Origin: Amphibalanus amphitrite
Taxonomy: Eukaryota > Arthropoda > Thecostraca > Balanomorpha > Balanidae
Direction of reading: 5' to 3'
NCBI RefSeq assembly: GCF_019059575.1
Contig: NW_024882911.1
Location: forward strand, 62,001-126,000
DNA: 64,000 nt
In this document: one piece after another, positions 26,341-37,384 of the stretch
Layout: each line of letters starts with the position of its first letter
Position numbering within the stretch: position 1 is the first letter of the stretch
Translations under genes and position numbers: made by a program
Notes under the pieces: generated by a model
Told to the model about the DNA's origin: nothing
The model's database searches: none
Seen by the model: the letters and a program-made list of their open reading frames with translations, nothing else

Positions 26341-26949
26341 TTAACCGATTGTGAAAAACTCATGTACTCTTGGTAACTCATTTTGATTACTCATGATATG
26401 CGAGTATAGGCTTACTCATATTACACCGTTAATGAAGACACCACACGTTTGACTACATGAGGCGCTAGTAAATGTTACTAGCCCTGTAGCGGTCACATCA
26501 CCAATGAGTTGCGGGTTAACTCTCGTTCCCTCACTCATACCACATGAGTTTACCGTTTGTGACGAATTCAAGCATTGCTAGTAACTCATGCCATGCAACG
26601 ATTGATACGCGAGTTAAATGTAACTCATAACATGATGGTCAAGTGAACACACCTATTAGATCGCTCTGCCGCCGGTTTTTCCACTCTGTCGACTCATCCC
26701 ATGGCGGTCAGCCTCACCCATGAGATGAGAGTCATAACATTAAAACATAAGGTTTATTAAAACAATGCATAACATGCAGATAAACCACGACTATTACATC
26801 ATTGATCATATGAACAAGGGTGATGAACACAGCACGACGCTCATGCCCTTCCAGACATGAACTTGGCCTACACGCATGAAAAAGCGTTAACGCCATTTCT
26901 TTGCAAAACTACCCGGCAGAAACACAAACACAAAAAGAGACAGAAAGTC

Positions 26950-27240
26950 CCTTAAGTGCTGCCTCATGTCCCTCCCCGTGCACTCCTAAACGCAGCCGGT
27001 CATCGCCGCCCACTGCTTTGGGGGCGGCGACACATCGGTCTTCAGGATCACGGCACACATCAGGTAGCCGGCCAGACGGATGGCTGGGCGGTTGAACGAC
27101 TGCGCAAACATGTGAACGCGGCCCCCCACGTCAGCAGCTTGTTCACCTTTGCCGTTAGCTCCTTAAACTGCACTGCTGGCACGCCCTCGCGTGGAAGTCG
27201 TCTGCCACATGAGGCCGTGGCTGCGGCGCCGATGTGAACA
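26950..27240 (-). pseudogene. Gene relic of unknown family
   Basis: Two consecutive minus-strand frames look protein-like: VPAVQFKELTAKVNKLLTWG, then (after a shift at a GGGGGG run near 27122) HMFAQSFNRPAIRLAGYL and onward to a stop near 26991. The composition resembles a real helical protein, and the shift sits in a homopolymer, so it is either a decayed gene or a sequencing error. I do not recognise the family. Confidence 0.35.
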
Positions 27241-27374
27241 CAACTTGGTGCTCTTTAGCACGGTGCAGAGAAGATGGTCGATCGCATCGTCTGCGACGGA
27301 AAAATTTACCTTCAGAAATCAAGGCCACGAACTGCAAACTTTAATTTGGTACAGTATGCCTCTCGCAATTTTAA

Positions 27375-28668
27375 CCCACGTCTTGCTGGGGGAGGGGGAG
27401 GGTGTTTGAACACCCCTTCTGTGGATTTTCGCGAATATCTAAAAAAAAAAAAAACGGCGGCGCTCGGGGCCACCTAAAGTCAGGTCGCCAGGTCAAGCCA
27501 AGTGACCTCACTACTTAAAAAGTTATAAAGCCTACCATAGCTACACCCTAGTGACCGATTGCTTTGAAACTTGCAGCGATTGATAAGAGCAACAGTTTGT
27601 ACAAAATGTATATCTTAGTATTTTGATGTCGATGCCTATAAGGTCAGGTGAATTTTGCGACCTCTCAGTTAAAGGTAAGCAAATTGGAGACAATCGAAAG
27701 GCGCCTCTTTTGGACGCAAGTCATATTGGCCGTAAGTCATATTGGCCGTTTTCGCGACGGGCTACCGGCGAGTGCACCTAATTTGACCAAATCTGCACCT
27801 AATCTCTTTTACAGCAAATATCTGTATTTTATGAATTTATTTCAGTGTTTTCATCGATGATACTCTCTGATAATATGGTAAAGCAGGCATATAAGCAATT
27901 AGTGCAACCACGTTTAACATGAAAATGGCACCCGTGACCCCGTTTTATGCCCCTGATGACATCTCAGGTCATGAATGGTATCTGACAGTTTTTTCGCGAA
28001 GAGCTTTTGATAGAGGCATAGAACGATGAAAACACCTTCGTTGTGTTCATTTCGACGAACGGATCAACTGATATGCAACCTGACCCTTATCGGTCAGGTC
28101 ATGACCTTGAACTGAGGTCAAATTGTTAAGTTAACCTTTCAAGGTCACATAATAATTTATTCAATGCGTCTTGCCGAGAGAAACACGATTCCGGTAAAAG
28201 AAAGTACGTGAAAGGCTTAAGTCAAAAGTTTTTGCTGAAAAAACTTTCAGAAAAAATATATCTATTTTGGCAGTTTTTACCCCTCCCCCGCATGCAAAAC
28301 CACTGACGGCAGGTCAAATCTGAGAGAATTAATCAGAAAGAGCGTTAATGGGCTATCAAAGGCGCTTTTCTGTGTTTTTTTTTTCTTTTTCTTCTTCATC
28401 AAAATTTGAATGTTGTCAAAAATTGAAAATTATCAAAATTTAACCTGGAAATCGGTGAACTTTTGCATTCAATGACCTCTGGTGACCTGACCTTTGAGCT
28501 GACCAAAAAAGTGACCGAAATAATTTCTTCCTTATTTTGATGTCCTTTCGAACGCCGCCTTCGACGTGTCGCTACATGGCCCAGGAGCTAAGTTAAAAGG
28601 GGGGTTCAAACGTTTCCTCCCCCCCCCCAGCAGGGCCTGGAAATCCAGGAACTCCCGCGGGGTGCGGG
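27375..28668. mobile_element. TTAA MITE, family A2, diverged
   Basis: TTAA lies at 27371-27374 and TTAG at 28669-28672. The ends are CCCACGTCTTGCTGGGGG and the inverse of CCCGCACCCCGCGGGAG. The body is A2 in inverted orientation relative to 25157-26340, with an insertion of family J sequence at about 27726-27880. Confidence 0.75.
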
Positions 28669-29011
28669 TTAGAAGATGCTTGTGAGCATAACATTAAAAT
28701 ATGTTTAGAGTAAATAGTGCTCGCATATATTACTTTGAAATTGACGATAAAAATGTCTTAATCATACTCAATGCCTATAGGTATTGAATATCCACTGTAG
28801 TTTACTACAGTGGATATAACGATGAACTTCTATGATCTCTTATAAGAAGCACGAATGAAATTTCACATTTTTCTGCTCTTTTTTTAAATACTTTCCGTGT
28901 AAGTGTATACGAGTATATCAAACTGTTAACAGGACGTTCATAAATACATGAGCTTTTGGTACCTATTCGGTTACGGTTCCAACATTCCCGGGTAAAATGC
29001 TGTTAACTTAC

Positions 29012-29144
29012 CATCTGTGAGGCATCCAGCTGCTCTTTCACCTTCGCCATTGGCCACAATCGGGGTCATGGCTTCCCGGGAGAGTTCCAACTCGTTGGTG
29101 TCCTGCAAGTCGGCATTTTTTATCCGGCTCAGCTCTTTCCAGAC
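29012..29144 (-). CDS. Orphan internal exon candidate
   Basis: On the minus strand, a pyrimidine-rich CCTTTGTTTTCAG precedes the segment and GTAAGTTAAC follows CAGATG. Of the three frames only one is open throughout: it starts VWKELSRIKNADLQ and ends GERAAGCLTD plus one extra base (133 bp, phase 0 to 1). The peptide is hydrophilic and charged. I do not recognise the family. No neighbouring exon could be joined to it, so it may be part of a gene with long introns or a fragment captured by the surrounding element. Confidence 0.5.
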
Positions 29145-29429
29145 CTGAAAACAAAGGATTAATGACGCATGCTGAAGGACGACTATACCAGTAAGACGCC
29201 ATCGATATTCGCATGGCCGGCTTAAATTCTTCTACTTCTTACTGCAGCGTCTGAAAATTAGCTGCCAATCCAGTTCCGTTATCGGTGGTCATGCAAATGC
29301 GATGTCACACAAGCACATCTGTTTTACAGTAGCACTAGTAACTCTCGCAATCCCTACCGTGCGGCGGACATGACCCTGGGGTTATGCATGCATTGTCGGT
29401 ATAAGTACAGACTTGTGCCTCAGCCAAAA

Positions 29430-29960
29430 ATCAAGATCCAAGATCCGCAAGATCCCATGCAATGCCAGGATTTCAGAATACTGGATCTCCTTGATCTCAT
29501 TGAAAAATATAATATAATTTTAGGATCCAAGATCCCCTGGATCGCACGTATAAATAACACTTTAGGATTCCGGACCCCACGCGAGAACGAAATGCCAGAG
29601 TTCAAATTTCCTGGATCCAACGTAAATGTCATGTCTGTAGACACAAAATTAAGCGTTAAGTTTGAACTTTAGGGCCAGCGAAGCAGGTTGTGCACAAAGA
29701 CTTCTTAAACAACCTTGTACGCCTCGCTAATGCAAAGCATTTTGAGATTTAGCAAGAAAAATGTGTTCTCAGAGACTAAATGTAGGATACAAGATCCCAA
29801 GAATCAATCCACAGAGCAAAAATGTAAGATTCAAGATCGCCGGTATTCATCGACAACAAAAAAAGATGTTGGATCAAGGACCAGCAGGGTCTCCAAAAAG
29901 TATTGATGAATTTATAATCAGATAGAAGAACTGCGCTCTTGGATCCTGTGGATCGAATCA
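29430..29960. repeat. Degenerate GGATC(C) / AAGATCC repeat region
   Basis: Motifs of the form (A)AGATCC or GGATCC recur at irregular spacing (for example 29434-29458, 29482-29495, 29521-29543, 29605-29618, 29788-29800, 29938-29955). The region looks like a decayed short-period tandem repeat. Frames through it are not convincing. Confidence 0.45.
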
Positions 29961-31689
29961 TTTTCGGATATTGGCCCTAGTCTGTCGGTAACAAAGGCAA
30001 GGGAAACAAAATACACATGAGGGCGGGTGCAAAATAACTCAAGATGAGCTTCAGGAAGAAAACTGACTCTGAGAGCCGGTGAAGGCGCGTCTGCAGTTGC
30101 ACGCACCAAACCACCTGACTCTGACTGCATAGGATCGCTTATTTACAACGCATCAGACCATGTACAATGATTCATGTTATCTATGACAATGTACATACTT
30201 TGTTTTCATCGACGACGGATGGTGGCCATCGGGATTTTCCTCTTGACGATGAGGTGTCGCCTCTCTGAGAAAGTGGCCTACATGGCACCGTCCAGCTGAG
30301 GAGAAGTGAGAACATCATGATAGAATCAATTCGACCATGCCTGGTATCTAGATGTCACTCTTGGGGGTGCAGGGGTGGGCTTTTAGAAGAAGCACTTGGG
30401 GACTGCTCATTTTCAGAAGGATTCGGCCAAATGATTCAATTACAAGTCGTTTATTACAAAAATACTAGATGAACTACGAGGAAGATGAAAAACATGATGA
30501 AAAGCTGACCTAGCCTTACCTTATAACCTACTAACTAGACCTTACAACCTAAATAGGTACCTACAATCTACCAGCCTACATCTTACAACATACAACCTTC
30601 CACATGCCTACCACTCGAACTTCATTTGCACATATACCACCTATCCTAACCTATAGATGTTTGCACCAGGGTTTGAGCATTAGGGGCTGGCAGAAATAAA
30701 TGCTATAGGCAAAGGCTTAAAGAAAATACTTGATGTTTAATTATTCTGTTAGGCTTCACGCTGGCAAAGCTGCCCGTAGAATAACAGGTTAGGTTTCACT
30801 GTAGGGGCATGTTGAGCATGACTGATATGATATTCCACATTTTGATGGATATTATGAACCCCTCAAAAAGGCTTTCATGTTATAGACAATACATAACTAG
30901 GAGTGTCAACCAACCCACAGGACAACCCAAGGTATCAGTAGTGTTGTGTGAGTGCACATGTAGGTACATTTTCAATGAAAATATGCATTTTGCACTTAAA
31001 CATACCTACAGGCAATAAAATACGTAACATTTAACACTCACCAGTCGCTCCAGCCTCCAATTCACTGCGTCCGCCGCGTCCCGTGCTGCACTTCCGGCAC
31101 AAACATGCAAGATGGCGTCATGGCGGTAATATTAACGCGTAAGGCTTGTGTAAAGCAGCTCATGGATAATTCACGGTTGATCATATTTACCGGCGCATCA
31201 TTGGTTTCCTTAAGCTGCGTTTGAAGAGTTAATGATTTCAAACTGGTTTTTGAACTCATTACTCACGAACAATGAGTTAGCAAGAATCCATGTCCTCTTT
31301 TTCATGAGTTCTTAAACCCAAACGTTCAGTTTCACTAACTCACGGGTCGTGAGCACATTCCTTACTCGCCTTACGTGAGTTTGCGAGACTCAACAGGGAG
31401 TTTTGATACCAATGTTTTGTGCGTCATGAGTCAGGCAACTCATAGGGAGAAGGTCATGCATTTGGGCAATTTAGTTTTCAAAACGAGTAAACTTTTACTC
31501 TTGAGTGTTAACGCTCCACGCATGAGTTACTCATCCAAATATACTCATGAATGGCGAGTCAAATATGAATTACTCTCCCCTCATGAGTAGATTTGTTTTC
31601 AGTGTTGGCAGCGCGAAATTTGGGATTGTGTGGTGTTTTTCCCGAGTCTTTTGGACGCCTAGATGGAAAGGTATGACCGAAAATGTATT

Positions 31690-31945
31690 TAACGGGTCAT
31701 TTCAGGTCAAAGAGGTCAAACTAGGTCACACGAGCTCAGGTTAGGCCACAGAGGTCAAATTAGGTCACACGGTGTCAGGTTAGGTCACAGAACTCACCAT
31801 AAGGTCACGATAGTTCACGCCAGGTCACAGAGGTCAGCCAAGGTCACGATAGGTCAGTCCAGGTCAAACTGGTCACATTAGGTACGGTCAGGACATTTGG
31901 GTCGCCGGAGGTCACGATGGGTCAGGTCAGGTCACGGAGCTTACA
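31690..31945. repeat. Dense AGGTCA array
   Basis: About fifteen exact AGGTCA hexamers plus near matches (GGGTCA, AGGCCA, GTTCA) occur within roughly 250 bp, all in the same orientation and often 9-20 bp apart. The array lies in the right arm of the Harbinger-like element. AGGTCA is the consensus nuclear receptor half-site, but binding is only inferred. Confidence 0.7.
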
Positions 31946-33439
31946 TTAGTAAATGGGAGGTCCCATTTTCATATGGCATGCCCAAGTCGGCACAAATTGC
32001 GCAAACTTGTCGTGCCAATGCAGGAAGTGCGTAAACTATGCGCAAACTATGCGGAAAGTATGCGTGAGCTCGTCGTACCAGTCCGTGTCAATGTTGACAC
32101 TGATGGGCACGCATTCATGAATCATTCGTGAAATCGTCGTGAACTGGTCGTGCACTAGTCGTGAACAGTGCGGGAGCCATCCCAGTTCGTGCACGAAAAT
32201 GGCACGGCTTGCCACGACAAAATCGTGACCAAAAGTCGTGCAAGTGTCAGGGCACCTTTATAATGGTGAGGTCACGAAAATGACCTGACCTCATATGACC
32301 TTTAGGAAAAATCCGAGATATACAAGTTGTGAGACTCATAATGAATACTAGATCCTGCAAGTTTCATTTCCCTGTGACATCTCCTCTGGCAGTGAGGGCG
32401 TTGCGAAGTTGCGACATCTGAAGACCGTGCAGAGGTTCACTTATGACGTCATAGGTCAGTGACCTGACCTGACCCAAACATGCGGTTGGTGTCAGAAGAT
32501 CCGGCTTGAATCAATGGTCAGGTATGCCAAGTTTCAGCTCTCTATCGCCAGCTGTTCGGAGCTATCGCGAAAAAACCCTATGGGGGGCGGCACCCGCCCC
32601 CCCCCCCCCACCTCGGCCGGCGAGGGTTAAGGTCCTAGGTCATCGATTGACCTTCTAGGTCCACTGGCGGTCGCAGCCGCTGGCAAAAGGGGGGGCCAAA
32701 GTCACACTCGCGGGACATAACATTTATCCGTCACCGGAGGGGGGGGGGGGGGTGATTGGCTAATTTTTTACGTCCACGAGGCGCCGAAAAAGTTGGCATT
32801 ACTTATGCTTCATCCACCTCATTCTTGCGTGAAATCTTTAAGCTCAATTTAAGGCAAAACCACCAGTTCCATTTACCGTCCCACGGTCTTTCCACCGGTC
32901 GGGCTACTGCACCATGGCGACGGATCGGTGTAGCATATACTGGAAGGTCGGGCACGGGGATTCATGACCTTACCACTATAAAATTATTCGGAAAAGTAGG
33001 TACAGATACCTCTTGCTTTGAACAAGCATGTGAAACCCAGAGAGCATTTTCAAACCATGACATTTACCCATATAGATGTGTAGCGGCGGGAGAAAGTAGG
33101 TACACATACCTCTGGAGACCCCCGACCCCACAGGTTCCTGGTTTTCAAAATTGGCATCTGAGGGCCGCGCGCGACTCGTGCGGGGCTTCGCAACGGCTCT
33201 ATTGGGGCTCGGCTCACTCAACCTGTCTTATAGTCCTACTGCTAAAAAGACTGGCCCTGGGCCCTAAGGACTTCATCAGTCTTTGCCAGCCCCACACACC
33301 GGCTCATGGGGTCCCGACGTCGAAATATGAGGGAATCTGCGCGGGACCATCAGGACGTAAAGTAATCTCGATCAGGACCAACGTAAGGCTGTGCAGGAGT
33401 CTGTGTGAGCCCTGTAATCTTCAGAAGCCCACCCATGTA

Positions 33440-33990
33440 TGTTTTCACTTAGAGGCCAGTTTAGGGCCCTCAGAGACCAGTACAGGGCCTGCAGACTGCA
33501 ACGGCCAGTAGTTTGAGACCATCAGAGACCGAGTTGGGCTCTCAGAGTTAGAGGCTAATGTGGGTCCTTACTCATTACAGGCCAACATGGGGCCCTCAGA
33601 GGTCAGCGTGGGGCCCTAAGAGACCGGCATGAGCCGTCGTTGGACCCCAGAGGCCAGCAGAGGGCCCTCAAAGGCCAAGATGGGCCCTCCTCATAGGCCA
33701 ATGCAGGCCCTTAGAGGCCGGCATCGGGTCTTCAGCAGCCAGTGCGGGGCCCTCATTGGCACCTAAATGTTCCGTCTTGGGACACCAGAGACAGCAACAA
33801 GGCCATTAGAGACCGGTGTGAGACCCTCAGACGCCGGTGGGGGTCCCTGAGGACGGTTAGGGGCCCTCATATGTCAGATGTGGGGCCTCAGAGGTCGATG
33901 TCGGCTCTTAGCGGTCAACGTGGGCGCTTGACCGCCGCTGAAGTTCCATCAGAGTGTAGGACGCTCAAAGACCGGTGTGGGAGCTATATT
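33440..33990. repeat. Degenerate GGGCCCTCAGAGACC minisatellite
   Basis: Variants of GGGCCCTCAGAGACC(A/G)G recur about every 30-45 bp (33462, 33530, 33589, 33611, 33662, 33705, 33747, 33797, 33852). This is an old tandem repeat inside the hAT-like composite. Confidence 0.6.
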
Positions 33991-34601
33991 AATAGCTGGG
34001 CGTGTTTTTTTTTAGCCTCGTGACGATCGAATCAGGGCCAGGGCCCATACACCCATGGGGGCCCATCGGTTGCTTGAGGGGGAGGGGCAAATGATATGAC
34101 GGCCCCCTTTATGTGCCTTGGGGGGGGGGGGGCATGACCCTGATCCCCCCCCCCAGCGACCGCCACTGTGTACACATTACATACAAGCCTCTGAGATTAC
34201 ATACTAGCTTATGCAAACTCTATGCAGGGGCCCCGGAGGTCCCACGCTAATCCTTAAGAAACCAAGCCGGCATACGGCGTCACCACCGGGCTTCTGAGGT
34301 GCACAGCACCAACCCATGAGGTCTTATGTGTCGTAGAGCCACGCTCATTTGGCAGGGCCCACCCACCACTGGTGAAGAGGGTCTCATGCAGGCCATTGCT
34401 GGGCCTACGAGAGCCTCAAGTAAACCCACGCTGATATTCCATATAAGATCCGGCCATACTCGTGAACCGGTGCCAGCGACGCTGACCGCCAAATTGACAG
34501 AATGCGAAACTGAGCCCACTCATGAGTGAAATTTACGTCCTTTGATGGCGCAAGAGAGAAAATGAAACATACAAAAAGCTTTTCTAGGACTTTTGTTCGA
34601 T

Positions 34602-34643
34602 CTGAAAGGTGGGGCCAAAAGATAGTATGGCCCCACCTTTCAG
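34602..34643. repeat. Perfect 16-bp stem inverted repeat
   Basis: CTGAAAGGTGGGGCCA (34602-34617) and its exact inverse TGGCCCCACCTTTCAG (34628-34643) are separated by 10 bases. Confidence 0.8.
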
Positions 34644-35405
34644 CACCAAAGGGGGGGCCATGGCCCCCGTGGCCCCCCCCCCTGGGACCGCCTATGCGGT
34701 CAATGACCCAGAAGTCGGAAAATCGGGACCTATTAGAAAGTCGTGAAGTGTGGCTGCTATGGGGTTTTCCCGGGGTGCCGATCACGAATATCGTGTTAGT
34801 TTTGATCACAGATGATGTCATTGAGTATTTAGACCAGGTCGGGTTAGGTCAGGTCAGGTCAACCAGTAGGGGTCGTGACGGGTATTCGTAATACGTGTCA
34901 ACCGCCTCTGACAGCTTTGTAACATGTTACGGAGGCACCAACACTACTTCGTAAATGTTCAAATGGTTGCTAAATTCGAATTCAGCTCCAAAAACTAGCC
35001 TAGAAACATGTAAAACTTGAAAAAGTAGACCGAGGTCACCAAAGGTCAATGGCCTGACCTGACCTTCAGGTGACCTTGACATCCACCCAAGTGCATGGGA
35101 GCAACATCAAATCACATGTTTGAACGTTCGAAACCACAAAAAGCTTGCAAACGCGCGGCTAATGCGAGCCGGCATACGCCGAATCGCGATTCCGGCCAAA
35201 CATGGTCTCGGAAAGTAGGTCACAGGTCAAAGGTCATTTGGGTCAAGGTCATGAAATTTTCAGGGTAGGTGTAAAATTGATCAATGCGAGGGACTGAAAG
35301 TTTCGTCGCGATCGGCCGCTTTTTACGCGAGTTATTCGCGAAAAAACCTTAGTGGATAGTTGCATACCCCCCCCCCCCCCTGTGGCGGCGTCCGGCGAGG
35401 GTTAA

Positions 35406-36374
35406 GCAGTGGAAAAAGCACTTTTGGACAATTGACATGTGAATGAGACGTGGAAAGGCAGTAAAAACAGCTGCAATGCGTTCAGTTTTACAATAGGCAA
35501 TCGATTGGGATGCCACATGAGTTTTACCGGTCAGGTCATGAGCTCGACCTTAAAAAATGTTCATCTTTGGAGGTCAAATTACCTACCATTCTACACTATT
35601 GGACGAGAGAGACATGATGCTAGCCGAGCTGATTGTTTTTAATGCCTATGTAGTATGTACCCACAACAATGACAACAATGCACCGCTGGGCTACGCTTCG
35701 CTTGCGTTCCAGGACCGTAGTGACGTCACAGGAAGGGACGCGGGCGGACCGCTGATGACCCGTCCGCTGTCAAAGGGCGGGCTGGGTTTGACGAGCGCAC
35801 AATAGCGGCCGCGCGCGTGTTCCTGAAAGCGATAGCGAAGGCACGGGCGCCGGAAGGGTTGGACGCTTTGACCCTCTCCCAGACCTCCCGCTGTTACTGC
35901 CAAGGTTACTGCTACTGAGAAGGAAAATAAGTGACGGTGGTATTCACACAGGCTTTTCACTAATTTCTGACGTTTCGCACGTGTCGTCAACAATTCTCGT
36001 CCCCTAGAGATACTTGCACGATGCTTGCACGAACACTAAGGTAACCGGCCTGTTAGCTTGAAACGCCGCCAAAAGCATAGGTTGCTCTATGGTATAATCT
36101 CTTCCATGCATGTGACCGGTCTGGAGCCTTTTCGCATTAAATCGATGCGCGTTTTTATCGATATAGGATCTCCATCGATCTTATAATTTGGCGAATTTGC
36201 GATCTGAATGATGGGGTGGAGGCGGTGGAGCAAGATTAGAATGGGTCTGAGCCAGGACAGTAGAATCGGAGTTGAACCCAGAGTCACCAAAATCTTACTA
36301 ACTCCGACTCCGGAGCAGAATCGACATCGCTAACTGAATGGCTCAAAGTTATACCCGTAGCGGAAGCCAGTCTG
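35406..36374. other. Spacer, no supported gene
   Basis: A GC-rich patch with restriction-rich CpG sequence (35700-35880) could be promoter-like, but nothing in the sequence proves it. The minus-strand frame at 35691-35993 lacks recognisable domains. Confidence 0.35.
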
Positions 36375-36426
36375 CCGAAAAATAGCCATTTTCACGACGG
36401 GCTTTCTGGCGAGTGGGCTTATATGG

Positions 36427-36888
36427 CAGTGTTCGCCATGGGCCGGGCCAGCCAATGGGTCATGGGCTGGGCTGGGTCACGGGCTGGGCTGGGCCCTCAA
36501 ATATAAATAATCGATGGGTTGTGGTGAGTGTGGATGGGCTGGGACAAGGATGTAAAGTGGACTCAGAGGTTCGCGACTGAGCTAAAAACAAAAACTAGCT
36601 TATTACTGTGCAAGACTAAAAAAACGAATGAAAGCATAGTTATATGTGCAATGTGCATTGTGCATGCTGCTCCCAAAAGATTGTTTCTTTGCGCCTATGG
36701 GTGACATATGTAATACCTGTTTGGTGTCCATGATCCATTCATTGTTGACGGGCTGGTCCGGGCTGGACGGGCTAGACCGGGCTGGGCTTCAACAATTTTA
36801 CTATGCATGGGTTCGCGTTGGGCCGGGCTGTCAACCCATGGGCCTGGGTCGGGCTGGACTGGGATTTTGCGACCCGTGGCGAACACTG
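36427..36888. mobile_element. hAT-type MITE
   Basis: A perfect 8-bp duplication TTATATGG flanks it (36419-36426 and 36889-36896). The ends are CAGTGTTCGCCATGGGCC and the inverse of CAGTGTTCGCCACGGGTC. The interior has GGGCTGGGCTGG short repeats near each end. It interrupts a family J fragment (36375-36955). Confidence 0.88.
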
Positions 36889-36963
36889 TTATATGGACTA
36901 AATCTACAAAAATCTCTTTAACAGCAAATATGTTCATATCATGACTTTATTTTAGTATTTTAA

Positions 36964-37380
36964 CCCTCGCATGTGTAGGGGTAGTTGGATGGACCCGCGT
37001 CCCGCCCCCTCGGTTTTTCGCGAATAATCTCGCTCAAAAAGCGGACGATCGCGACGAAACTTTCAGTACTCCAGAGTTGATCAATTTTACACATACTCTT
37101 TTTCTTTCATGAACTTGACCCAAATGACCTTTGACCCCTGGCCTTTTTCTCGAGACCATGTTTGACCGAAATCGCGATTCAGCGTATGTCAGATCACATT
37201 ATCCGCGCGTTTCCAGTCTTTTTTGTGTTGTAAACGTCCAAACATGTCAAATGATGTTCGTCCCATGCGGCATGCATTACGGTGGGTGCCAAGGTCACGT
37301 AAAGGTCAGGTCAGGGTCATTGATCTTTGAGGACCTTGATTCACTTTTTCGAGTTTAACATGTTCCTGGCATCCGTTTGA
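36964..37380. mobile_element. Left part of a family B element
   Basis: TTAA (36960-36963) precedes CCCTCGCATGTGTAGGGG. The B blocks CTCAAAAAGCGG and AACTTTCAGTAC follow. Homology stops near 37380, where the CACGTG-rich repeat starts. Confidence 0.65.
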
Positions 37381-37384
37381 ACAT

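Larger units (their letters stand above)
24984..31605. mobile_element. CATGAGT-rich element nested in the Harbinger-like element
   Basis: Inverted ends ACACTGAAAACAAA and the inverse TTTGTTTTCAGTGT bound the insert. Its outer parts (25000-25150, 26345-26700, 31240-31600) are dense in ACTCATG/CATGAGT subterminal repeats. I could not define a target duplication, so the superfamily is open. Two A2 MITEs, an exon-like segment and a gene relic lie inside. Confidence 0.55.
24658..32257. mobile_element. Harbinger-like element with long nested insertions
   Basis: The ends are AGGGGCCCTGACACTTGCAC and the inverse of AGGTGCCCTGACACTTGCAC, flanked by TTA (24655-24657 and 32258-32260). The join GACTTA|TAATGG restores the uninterrupted C sequence. 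Subterminal regions (24680-24975 and 31990-32235) are packed with CGTGAACT/GCGCAAACTATGCG repeats. The 3-bp target and GGGCCCTG-like ends fit PIF/Harbinger. No transposase was recognised. Confidence 0.72.
21731..32626. mobile_element. Family C element inserted in B, itself interrupted
   Basis: TTAA target copies lie at 21727-21730 and 32627-32630. The C segments are about 21731-21760, 23048-23634, 24608-24657 and 32258-32626. The left end CCCTCGCCGGCCCTATTGG and the right end ...CGGCCGGCGAGGG fit the copy C1 (22003-23028), which lies in the opposite orientation and served as the reference for the breakpoints. Confidence 0.78.
32662..34696. mobile_element. Composite hAT-like insertion
   Basis: The outer ends CACTGGCGGTCGCAG and the inverse of CATAGGCGGTCCCAG interrupt a B element. 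A further inner end (inverse of CAGTGGCGGTCGCTGG) lies at 34154-34168, so at least two related elements are nested or fused. The target duplication is obscured by the AGGTC repeats of the host. The 251-aa + frame at 32756-33511 shows no transposase motif. Confidence 0.5.
21655..35401. mobile_element. Family B element expanded by nested insertions
   Basis: The B segments are 21655-21730, 32627-32661 and 34697-35401, reading in one orientation. The sequence CCAATTTTAA at 21721-21730 continues at 32627 with TTAAGGTCCTAGGTC, exactly as in uninterrupted copies. The right end ...GGCGAGGG is followed by TTAA at 35402-35405. The left end is truncated near 21655. Confidence 0.8.

Noticed and set aside
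32756-33511. 251-aa + frame within the hAT-like composite
   Set aside because: No transposase or other motif, low-complexity minisatellite in its second half, and location inside a non-autonomous element.
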